5,352 bases of DNA, taken from NCBI GenBank assembly GCA_030604325.1, contig JAUVWC010000115.1, forward strand, positions 1 through 5,352. Direction: 5' to 3'. This DNA is from Candidatus Zixiibacteriota bacterium (GTDB lineage Bacteria; Blakebacterota; Blakebacteria; Blakebacterales; Blakebacteraceae). The notes under the pieces were generated by a model, which had not been told where the DNA came from, did not search any database, and saw only the letters and a list, made by a program, of their open reading frames with translations. Position numbers and translations under genes: made by a program. Positions 1-5,352 of this stretch are shown here, piece after piece; positions within the stretch are counted from its first letter, which is position 1, and each line of letters starts with the position of its first letter.

Positions 1-210
1 GAACTGGACCTGATCATGCTCTGCGGCGGCGGTGCGGCCATTCCGGGCCTTCCTGCGCTGTTGGAGACGAAAAACAACGTGCCGATCCGGATCGCTAATC
101 CGCTCCGCAGGATCGATTTCGATCCCAAGCTTTTCCCGGAAGGTAACATCGAGCGTATAGCACCGACCCTGACGGTAGCCATCGGCCTGGCGCTGAGGAA
201 GGTGGGCTAG
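1..210 (+). CDS. pilM: PilM, type IV pilus assembly ATPase-like protein (C-terminal fragment)
   Basis: The frame is open from the first base and ends at TAG 208-210, giving the last 69 residues; the start lies upstream of the window. PilM is a cytoplasmic, actin/FtsA-fold protein that binds ATP and docks on the PilN N-terminus on the inner face of the cytoplasmic membrane. The fragment carries the conserved end of the family: a CGGGAAIPGL segment (the phosphate-loop-like glycine motif near the C-terminus), then PIRIANPLRRID, and finally IAPTLTVAIGLALRK, the usual last helix. It ends one base before the pilN start, with the pilN ribosome binding site inside its last codons, so the two are very probably co-translated. 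Nothing looks degraded. The identity is firm because both the sequence motifs and the following pilN-pilO order agree. Confidence 0.95.
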   Translation, partial: ELDLIMLCGGGAAIPGLPALLETKNNVPIRIANPLRRIDFDPKLFPEGNIERIAPTLTVAIGLALRKVG

Positions 211-211
211 C

Positions 212-802
212 GTGGTCTTCGAGATAAACCTGCTTCCGGAGAAATACCGGAAGAGAAAGATCACCATTCGGGTCGATACGCGCCTGCTGGGGATAATTAC
301 GGGGATTGCCATCGTTGCCTTGGTCGGTTGGATTACTATCAACCAGGGAATCAGAATGACTGCTCTCGAGAGAGAAGCTCAAGACCTGGAGGCACAGAAG
401 AGTGTGCTTGAGCCTACTGCTCTACGCGTTGACCAGTACCGCGGAGAAATCGAGAGTCTGCAACAGCGGATCCGTACCCTGCAGGGATTAGGCCAGCGTA
501 ACAACGTACAGCTACAGATTCTGGAGATCGTCAGAACCCAATTGCCCGACGATCTCTGGCTGCTCGATCTGAACCAGATCGCCCGACAGCAGCAGCGTCC
601 AGGGGCGGGTATTTCCGCCGGTCAGGTCCTGAATTTCAGGGGGGTGGCACTTTACAAAGAAAGGGTTATCGAACTTATCGCCCGTCTAAAGGCACAAGAG
701 CTCATCCAGCGGGTGCAGACCAACTTTATTCGGCCCAGACGGGTTGAAGAGGTGGATATTTTCGAATTTGCCTTAACCGCCGTGTTAAACGTTTCGGGTT
801 GA
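212..802 (+). CDS. pilN: PilN, type IV pilus inner-membrane alignment protein
   Basis: This is a 196-residue bitopic inner-membrane protein of the PilMNOP complex. Residues 5-9 read INLLP, followed by a basic stretch (YRKRK); this is the cytoplasmic tail that inserts into PilM in characterised systems. A single membrane segment spans about residues 25-43. Residues about 48-95 form a charged heptad-like coiled coil (ALEREAQDLEAQKS onward, then EIESLQQRIRTLQ). The remainder fits the periplasmic ferredoxin-like domain, with LPDDLWLLDL near 112-121 and a closing FEFALTAVL strand. The GTG start is chosen because the INLLP motif follows at once and GAGGAAGGTG (195-204) sits 7 bases upstream. Length is normal for PilN. 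It lies between pilM and pilO in the canonical order, with a one-base gap before it and a 7-base gap after it. Confidence 0.95.
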   Translation: MVFEINLLPEKYRKRKITIRVDTRLLGIITGIAIVALVGWITINQGIRMTALEREAQDLEAQKSVLEPTALRVDQYRGEIESLQQRIRTLQGLGQRNNVQLQILEIVRTQLPDDLWLLDLNQIARQQQRPGAGISAGQVLNFRGVALYKERVIELIARLKAQELIQRVQTNFIRPRRVEEVDIFEFALTAVLNVSG

Positions 803-809
803 GACGGCC

Positions 810-1409
810 ATGGATTTAAGTGACCAGAAAACGCAGCTTATGCTCCTGGGTGGCCTCGGCGCTCTTGCCCTCCTGTACGTGTGGTTCACCTATGTCTACA
901 CGCCCAGAAATGAGCGGATAGGCGAATTGGAGGGTCAGGTCAGCGAACTGCAGGCTGATATCCGGCAACTGGAATTAAAGGTGCGCCAGCTGCCCGAGGT
1001 CGAAGCCGAACTCCAGGCCACCAGGGTGCGTTGGGAAGAGATACTCAGATCGTTCCCGACAGAAGCAAAGGAGGAGGAGATTTTCGGCAATCTCACCATT
1101 TCAGAGCACGCGGCCGGACTCTACATCTCCAGCATCACAAAGGGAGCCAGGCGGACCAAGGAGCTTTATATCGAAGATGATTATGCCGTTGACATGATGG
1201 GCCGCTACATTGAGTTGGAACGATTCATCAGAGAGCTGGCTTCTATGCCGCGAAGGATGACTGTGCAAACAATGCAGCTCACCCATCCGGCAGAGGCGGG
1301 TATTGCGGGTGGACAGGTTGGGGCCGGTGCCACCGGCCCTCCTCCACAAGAGGATGAAGTGATCATCCGCTGCACGATCACGACATATCAGGTAAGAGGG
1401 GGTGGATAG
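810..1409 (+). CDS. pilO: PilO, type IV pilus inner-membrane alignment protein
   Basis: This 199-residue protein is the partner of PilN. Residues about 10-30 (start LMLLGGLGALALLYVW) are a membrane anchor, and residues about 34-80 are a periplasmic coiled coil (ELEGQVSELQADIRQLELKV). The rest matches the PilO ferredoxin-like domain: LRSFPTEAKEEEIFGNLT is the conserved LP-type turn after the coiled coil, and MGRYIELERFIRELASMPRR corresponds to the family's G-x-Y-x-x-l-x-x-F helix followed by a strand. An unusual glycine/proline-rich stretch at about residues 160-182 separates the last two strands (QTMQL and IIRCTITTYQV) and is probably a flexible loop. Its DNA contains a perfect palindrome at 1321-1339. 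The ribosome binding site before ATG 810 is weak, so translation is probably coupled to pilN, whose stop is 7 bases upstream. Confidence 0.92.
   Translation: MDLSDQKTQLMLLGGLGALALLYVWFTYVYTPRNERIGELEGQVSELQADIRQLELKVRQLPEVEAELQATRVRWEEILRSFPTEAKEEEIFGNLTISEHAAGLYISSITKGARRTKELYIEDDYAVDMMGRYIELERFIRELASMPRRMTVQTMQLTHPAEAGIAGGQVGAGATGPPPQEDEVIIRCTITTYQVRGGG
1321..1339. repeat. Perfect 19-base palindrome inside pilO
   Basis: GGGCCGGTG and CACCGGCCC are exact inverted copies around a single central C. In RNA this would fold as an 8-pair, all-GC-except-one stem with a GCC loop. It lies in the part of pilO that encodes the Gly/Pro-rich loop. No T tract follows, so it is not an intrinsic terminator. 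Function is unknown; it may simply result from repeated GGC/GCC-type codons. Confidence 0.6.
1396..1405 (+). promoter_or_regulatory. Ribosome binding site setting the PilP-like start
   Basis: The purine-rich GAGGGGGTGG overlaps the pilO 3' end and lies 5 bases before ATG 1411. That spacing is good for ATG 1411 and too close for the in-frame GTG at 1402, so ATG 1411 is preferred. GTG 1414, the next codon, cannot be excluded. Confidence 0.6.
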
Positions 1410-1410
1410 T

Positions 1411-2331
1411 ATGGTGCGGGCGCGAAAAGACACGATCTCTATCGCGGTTGCGGTAACAATGGTTGCCGTGGGCTGTTTGTGCGATACGGCTTCGGCCGTA
1501 GTGCAGCAGCCGGTTGATGCTGCGGAAATATCTTCCATTGAGCTCCTACCGGGTATGACCTCCGAGACTTTCACCCTGCGGGTGCGCTGCAGCCAGGACA
1601 GGGAGTTCTCCGCCTTCTGGGTTGGCAGGAGAACTTTCGTGCTGGATATCCGGGGGGCTTACACTCCTTTCCGTGGTAATGCCGTCAGGCAGTGGGAGAC
1701 CTCGCCCGTCGAAGCCGTACGGGCCAGCCAGTTCATGGAGAGCCCGTTCCCCATCGCCCGGGTGGAGGTGGATGTGTTGGCGTCGATGGGGGCAGTGGCC
1801 CGGTGGGTGGATTCCAATCTAGATATTATGTTTGTGCCTCCAGGACCCTCTGTTGCTGCAGCCGGGCAGTGGCCGCTACCTGCCGGCACCACAGGGGCAA
1901 GGCAGCAGGCCGCAGCCGATATTGTAGGAGCAGAACAGCCGGCACAGCCGCCACAACCGGGACAGCCGGCAACGACCCCCACAGAACAACCAACACAACG
2001 GCCTGTCTGGCGGCCTGGTGGGAGAGAAAACCCGTTCGACCCCATTATTAAGCCGCCGGTGGGGGTTGACATGGCAAATACTATCACCCGGCCTTTGCCC
2101 AACGCCGAGCAGCTCACCCTTTCGGGCATAGTGTATGACGAGAACAGACCGAATGAGTGTATTGCTCTGCTTCGCGATGGCCAGGGAAAAACCTATCGCC
2201 TCAAGAAAGGGGACCGGGTGTTGTTCGGCTTTGTGAGCGAGATCACGCCTAAAGAAATCGTGTTCAGACTGGATATCTATGGTCGGCGTAAAGAGGTACG
2301 CCTGACCCTTGACTATCCTCTAGAGAGGTGA
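1411..2331 (+). CDS. pilP: PilP-like pilus assembly protein with N-terminal AMIN domain
   Basis: From ATG 1411 the protein has 306 residues, much longer than a usual PilP lipoprotein (around 170-180). Residues 1-29 are an export signal: VRARK, a hydrophobic core, then VAVGC (Cys22, possible lipobox) and TASA (possible signal peptidase I site at 29/30). Residues about 40-140 look like an AMIN domain, a periplasmic peptidoglycan-binding module: ISSIELL, then RTFVLDIRGAYTPF, then VRASQF and PIARVEVDV. Residues about 174-202 are a Pro/Gln/Thr-rich linker. Residues 205-211 read RENPFDP, the PilP-type R-x-P-F signature, and residues about 235-300 match the PilP beta domain (LTLSGIVYDE, IALLRDGQGKTYRLKKGDRV, GFVSEITPKEIVF). 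In PilP this domain contacts the PilQ N0 region. The position between pilO and pilQ supports the call. Overlap or abutment with both neighbours implies translational coupling. Confidence 0.86.
   Translation: MVRARKDTISIAVAVTMVAVGCLCDTASAVVQQPVDAAEISSIELLPGMTSETFTLRVRCSQDREFSAFWVGRRTFVLDIRGAYTPFRGNAVRQWETSPVEAVRASQFMESPFPIARVEVDVLASMGAVARWVDSNLDIMFVPPGPSVAAAGQWPLPAGTTGARQQAAADIVGAEQPAQPPQPGQPATTPTEQPTQRPVWRPGGRENPFDPIIKPPVGVDMANTITRPLPNAEQLTLSGIVYDENRPNECIALLRDGQGKTYRLKKGDRVLFGFVSEITPKEIVFRLDIYGRRKEVRLTLDYPLER
2325..2331 (+). promoter_or_regulatory. Ribosome binding site deciding the pilQ start
   Basis: GAGGTGA is a perfect Shine-Dalgarno stretch overlapping the pilP stop codon (TGA 2329-2331). 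It lies 5 bases before GTG 2337. The alternative GTG 2328 lies inside this site and has no good site of its own upstream, so GTG 2337 is preferred, although 2328 would give the familiar 4-base GTGA overlap. Confidence 0.65.
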
Positions 2332-2336
2332 GAAAC

Positions 2337-3647
2337 GTGCGACGCACGCGAGCTTCCATGTTAGTTCTGGTGGCGCTTGTTGCTCTGGCGCCGGTGAGCT
2401 CTGTAAATGCCCAGTGGCAGACATTTGAACGCTCCGGGGTGATTCCCCGTCTCGGCTTCGAGGGCGCCGACGTGAGGTCGGTATTGACCCTCATCGGTGA
2501 GTATGGGGATGTGAACATAGTGTTCGCCACTCAGGTTTCAGGGCAGGTGACGATGCAGCTGCGCCGGGTGACCTGGATCGAAGCCCTCGAGGCGGTAATG
2601 ATGCAGTTGGACCTGGTCAGCGATCCAGACACCGCGGTGCTGGTAGGTGGACTGCCGGAAGGCATTACCTTCATCGAAATCATGCGCCGGACCGATTTCA
2701 ACCTCCGCGAACAGCAGGCTCTTCAACAGCAACTGGATATCGTCACCAGCCAGCCGCTGGATACGCAAATCATCCCGCTCAATCACTCGCAGGCCGCGGA
2801 GATACAACTGGCCATAGCGCCACTCGGCTCGCCGGAAGGTATAATCCAAATCGACACGCGGTCGAACAGGTTGATCGTCCGCGATTACCCGGACAACCTC
2901 CGGTTAATCAATGAGGTGATACGAGCACTTGATGTCGCGGTTGAACAGATCCGCATTGAGGCTAGACTGCTGGAAGTCGACACCGACCTGATGCACGAGG
3001 TGGGTCTCGACTGGAGTCTCAACCTGACGGGTACTAACCCCCTGCAGATAAGCACTATCACCAATCGAGTGTCAGACGCCAATATCATCGGGATACTTGG
3101 CCCATTTACAGGTACCGATTTTTCGCTGGATGCCACCATTGCCGCTATGGAACAGCAGGGCATCGCCAATGTCGTCGCCACACCGAGCATATCGGTCATG
3201 GACAACGTAGAGGGCCGGGTGTTCATGGGTGAACAGATTCCCCTGCGTACGCTGGATATTGCCGGCAACACCAGAGTGGAATTTCGGCAGGTAGGAACGG
3301 AGCTGATCGTTACACCTCATGTTGTGCAGGGGGATAAGATCATTCTTGAACTGGCGCCGAAGAGGGAGTCGTTCCGCGTCGATCCCGCAGCCGGCGGGGT
3401 CATCGTTATCACCCAGGAAGCGTCGACAACCGTATTAGTCAATGATGGGGAGACGGCTGTCATCGGCGGGCTTAAATCGGAATCGGTGCAGGAAGCCGAT
3501 TGGGGGATTCCCATTCTCATGAACATTCCGATCATCGGGGCATTATTCCGCTTCCACAGACGGCAGGTCCAGGTGCGGGACCTGATTCTCTTTGTTACAC
3601 CACACATCCAGCGTGCGAGCACAGTAACCGTGCCTCCACTGCGGTAA
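2337..3647 (+). CDS. pilQ: PilQ, type IV pilus outer-membrane secretin (compact form)
   Basis: This 436-residue protein, counted from GTG 2337, forms the outer-membrane ring through which the pilus passes. Residues 1-25 are a signal peptide (RRTR, a hydrophobic core, VNA cleavage before Gln26). Residues about 35-100 are the N0/STN domain (RLGFEGADVRSVLTLI, NIVFATQVSGQVTMQL, WIEALEAVMM). A helical Gln-rich linker leads to an N1 domain at about 144-200 (IPLNHSQAAEIQLAI, IIQIDTRSNRLIVRDYPDNL). The secretin domain runs from about 205 to 428, with IRIEARLLEVD, VVATPSISVMDN at 279-290, FMGEQIPLRTLD, VGTELIVTPHV, NDGETAVIGGL and the hallmark GIPILMNIPIIGALFRF starting at 390, then LILFVTPHI. Many PilQ proteins are considerably longer because they carry N-terminal AMIN repeats; this one has none. 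All core secretin motifs are intact, so it should be functional. Confidence 0.95.
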   Translation: MRRTRASMLVLVALVALAPVSSVNAQWQTFERSGVIPRLGFEGADVRSVLTLIGEYGDVNIVFATQVSGQVTMQLRRVTWIEALEAVMMQLDLVSDPDTAVLVGGLPEGITFIEIMRRTDFNLREQQALQQQLDIVTSQPLDTQIIPLNHSQAAEIQLAIAPLGSPEGIIQIDTRSNRLIVRDYPDNLRLINEVIRALDVAVEQIRIEARLLEVDTDLMHEVGLDWSLNLTGTNPLQISTITNRVSDANIIGILGPFTGTDFSLDATIAAMEQQGIANVVATPSISVMDNVEGRVFMGEQIPLRTLDIAGNTRVEFRQVGTELIVTPHVVQGDKIILELAPKRESFRVDPAAGGVIVITQEASTTVLVNDGETAVIGGLKSESVQEADWGIPILMNIPIIGALFRFHRRQVQVRDLILFVTPHIQRASTVTVPPLR

Positions 3648-3689
3648 TCTCCCGGGGTTCACCCGCTTCCCGCTTGAGGAGTTTTAGAG
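3648..3689. other. Short intergenic gap without terminator or clear promoter
   Basis: These 42 bases separate pilQ from the lipoprotein gene. They hold the ribosome binding site GAGGAG at 3676-3681, 8 bases before ATG 3690. I see no stem followed by a T run and no convincing -35/-10 pair, so read-through transcription from the pil genes is the simplest reading. Confidence 0.6.
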
Positions 3690-5352
3690 ATGCGAATCAA
3701 TTCACTGACACATCTGGGGACGATTCTTGTCGCTGTCGTGATTGCGGTGATCGGTTGTGCAGGCGAGGAGGAGAGGGCGCCCATCAGTATCACGCCGGTG
3801 GTATGGCAGGAACAGCCGGTGAATATCCCGGCGGACGGTGTCTCCCAGGCAGAGATGACCGTTACAGTAGTCACTGAAGAGCAGAAGAGAGTCCAAAATG
3901 TTCCGGTCATATTCAGAGCCCTCGATGCGAGCGACTCCACGAAGACCCTGGGCACTCTCAGTCAATACACTGTCGTCACAGATGTAAACGGGGAGGCGGT
4001 TACTTACCTGACGAGTATCGAGAGCGAAGTCGATACAACATGTTGGGTATTCGCAGCCGCTGACGTCAGTGATACGACCGGCTGGATTGTTAATCCGAAA
4101 ACTGGTGCCGGTGTGAGCGTCGACCGGGCTCCTCCCGGTTCGATAGCCATTGTTTCCGCGGGTCCGCTCTCCGACGAGGAACTGGAGGCACGCCTCCATG
4201 CTATTCTGCTGAACAGAGCGTATGAGAGAGCGCAGGAACGCGGGAAGGGATTGGGTGCGTGGGTGGGGGAGCCTCAAGGAGGCCGTGGTGCCGGCTCCCG
4301 GGCAGTAGAGGCAGACAGGCTGACGGTAGTTTTTGAGGGCATCCAGATCAGACTGAGCACCGACAAAGCAGGGGGGCTCCCTGCTGACGGTGTTTCTACC
4401 GCCAAGATTACCGCCACCGCGCGCACGACCCGCGGCCTCAATGTGGAAGATGTGCGGCTCAGTTTCACCGCCAGAGAGGGCAAGATCACGTCGACGGCTC
4501 AAACCGACCAGTACGGCATCGCCGAAGTCACTCTCACCTCTGCCGTAACGAGCTCGGCGGACGATACCATCATCGTAATAATGGGTGTCGCAATCACCGA
4601 AACGCTGGTACAGACCTATGTCCAACCAGTACTCACGGTGTCGGCCGATGACGACAACCTGCCGGCCGACGGGAATTCTACCACCGACATACGGGCGCGC
4701 CTGCTGACGCCGGCGGGCAATCCTATTGTGGGGGCCGAGGTTGACTTTAGCCTCTCCGGCATCAATGATGCTTCGCTTACCGTCCAGGGGGCTACCAATT
4801 CCGACGGTGAAGCGATCGCAACCCTCAAAGCGGGCCAGACGGCCGGCACGGCCACGATCGTTGTCAGCTTCAGCAGCCTGCAGGTCAGCACGACTGTCGA
4901 CTTCCTTGGGTTGAATGTCACCCTTACGCCGGCCGTGTCGAGCATTCTGGCCAACGGTGTATCGACCACCGAGATCACCCTGGTGGCGAAGACCCAAGTC
5001 ACGAACGTCGCCGTGGTGGGGCAACCAGTCACCTTCGCCACTAACCTGGGAACAATTCCCGCCACCGCTACCACCAATTCGTCCGGTGTGGCCGCTGTAG
5101 ACCTGAAGAGCGCTACAACAGCCGGTACGGCAACCATAACTGCCCAGATAGGTAGCGTGACTGTTCAGACACAAGTTCAGTTCATGGCTGCCCTCAATTC
5201 CATTTTACTGACTACCGACACGCCGACTCTGTTGAGGGATGGTGTGCAGAGTGCGGATGTGACGGCGACTCTGCTGGATGTGATGGGTGATCCGATCGAG
5301 AACAAGAGGGTCGATTTCGCCCTCCTCTCCAGCAATTGCACGCTGAACAAGA
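3690..5352 (+). CDS. Lipoprotein with tandem bacterial Ig-like (Big-1 type) domains, 3' end outside window
   Basis: The frame is open for 554 codons from ATG 3690 to the window edge, so this is the 5' part of a larger gene. Residues 1-23 are a lipoprotein signal (hydrophobic core, then VIGC with Cys23), and the mature protein starts CAGEEE. With no Asp at +2, export to the outer membrane is likely. Residues 31-145 hold a diverged first Ig-like unit (NIPADGVSQAEMTV, then TDVNGEAVTYLTS). Residues 161-184 are a charged helix and 185-205 a Gly-rich stretch. From about 218 come regular units with the invasin/intimin Big-1 pattern: PADGVSTAKITA, PADGNSTTDIRA, ANGVSTTEITL and RDGVQSADVTA, each followed by a T-x-x-x-G-x-A strand in the complete units. 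Such domains are rigid extracellular spacers or adhesive modules. No catalytic motif or beta-barrel is seen. The partner or ligand is unknown. It follows pilQ by 42 bases with no terminator. Confidence 0.9.
   Translation, partial: MRINSLTHLGTILVAVVIAVIGCAGEEERAPISITPVVWQEQPVNIPADGVSQAEMTVTVVTEEQKRVQNVPVIFRALDASDSTKTLGTLSQYTVVTDVNGEAVTYLTSIESEVDTTCWVFAAADVSDTTGWIVNPKTGAGVSVDRAPPGSIAIVSAGPLSDEELEARLHAILLNRAYERAQERGKGLGAWVGEPQGGRGAGSRAVEADRLTVVFEGIQIRLSTDKAGGLPADGVSTAKITATARTTRGLNVEDVRLSFTAREGKITSTAQTDQYGIAEVTLTSAVTSSADDTIIVIMGVAITETLVQTYVQPVLTVSADDDNLPADGNSTTDIRARLLTPAGNPIVGAEVDFSLSGINDASLTVQGATNSDGEAIATLKAGQTAGTATIVVSFSSLQVSTTVDFLGLNVTLTPAVSSILANGVSTTEITLVAKTQVTNVAVVGQPVTFATNLGTIPATATTNSSGVAAVDLKSATTAGTATITAQIGSVTVQTQVQFMAALNSILLTTDTPTLLRDGVQSADVTATLLDVMGDPIENKRVDFALLSSNCTLNK
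4341..5352 (+). repeat. Tandem Big-1 protein repeats, period 94-95 codons
   Basis: Four successive units start near 4341, 4623, 4908 and 5193, spaced 282, 285 and 285 bases. The anchor is the (P/A)-x-(D/N)-G turn at residues 231, 325, 420 and 515 of the lipoprotein. Complete units share the plan: opening strand, DG turn, I-T/I-R strand, V-x-F strand, T-x-x-x-G-x-A turn, and in units two and three AGTATI. The DNA copies have diverged well beyond recent duplication. The last unit is cut by the window edge, so the array may continue. Confidence 0.85.

Noticed and set aside
1659..2129. Open frames opposite or out of frame with the pilP-like gene, including 1692-2051 on the + strand.
   Set aside because: They overlap the AMIN, linker and PilP domain frame completely, are Cys/Ala/Gly-rich, and lack ribosome binding sites and known motifs.
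2885..3622. Several minus-strand open frames of about 80-130 codons under the secretin gene.
   Set aside because: The + strand encodes an uninterrupted secretin with all hallmark motifs; the antisense translations show no domains.
1..3647. Type II secretion (GspL/GspM/GspC/GspD) instead of a type IV pilus cluster.
   Set aside because: In type II secretion the PilM-like and PilN-like parts are fused in GspL. Here PilM, PilN and PilO are separate genes in canonical T4P order, and PilN has the INLLP tail that binds PilM.
4122..4143. Small inverted repeat (ACCGGG, 5-base loop, CCCGGT) in the lipoprotein gene.
   Set aside because: Only six clean pairs, inside coding sequence, no T tract and no second copy noticed. 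It is compatible with chance in GC-rich DNA.
3702..5174. A 490-codon open frame on the minus strand across the lipoprotein gene.
   Set aside because: The + strand frame from 3690 gives a lipobox and regular Big-1 repeats with a strong ribosome binding site. The minus-strand translation is rich in Arg, Gly and Cys, shows no recognisable domain, and is the typical antisense shadow of a GC-rich repeat gene.

Overview
This window is the distal part of a type IV pilus (T4P) alignment-subcomplex operon, followed by a long surface-type lipoprotein gene. All genes are on the + strand and nearly abut. The DNA is moderately GC-rich by eye. A secretin, an AMIN domain and lipobox-type signals point to a diderm (Gram-negative) bacterium. 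The exact phylum cannot be read from the sequence. The rearranged PilP/PilQ domain layout and divergent sequences would suit a deep-branching or uncultured lineage better than a gammaproteobacterium, but that is inference.

Layout: 1-210 is the C-terminal end of pilM (its start lies upstream). 212-802 is pilN with a GTG start. 810-1409 is pilO. 1411-2331 is a PilP-like protein with an extra N-terminal AMIN domain; an alternative GTG start at 1402 would overlap pilO. 2337-3647 is a compact PilQ secretin; an alternative GTG start at 2328 would overlap pilP. After a 42-base gap with no terminator, 3690 to the window end is the 5' part (554 codons) of a lipoprotein built from bacterial Ig-like (Big-1 type) repeats.

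How the genes work together, from knowledge of T4P systems: cytoplasmic PilM binds the N-terminal INLLP motif of PilN. PilN and PilO are bitopic inner-membrane proteins that pair through periplasmic coiled coils and ferredoxin-like folds. PilP bridges them to PilQ, the outer-membrane pore for the pilus. The departure from the standard plan is that the peptidoglycan-binding AMIN domain, normally at the N-terminus of PilQ, sits on the PilP-like protein, while the secretin has only N0, N1 and the barrel domain. The downstream Ig-repeat lipoprotein appears to be in the same transcription unit and may be a pilus-associated surface or adhesive factor.

No RNA genes, mobile elements, CRISPR arrays or convincing promoters or terminators were seen. 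The only sizeable non-coding stretch is the 42-base gap at 3648-3689.
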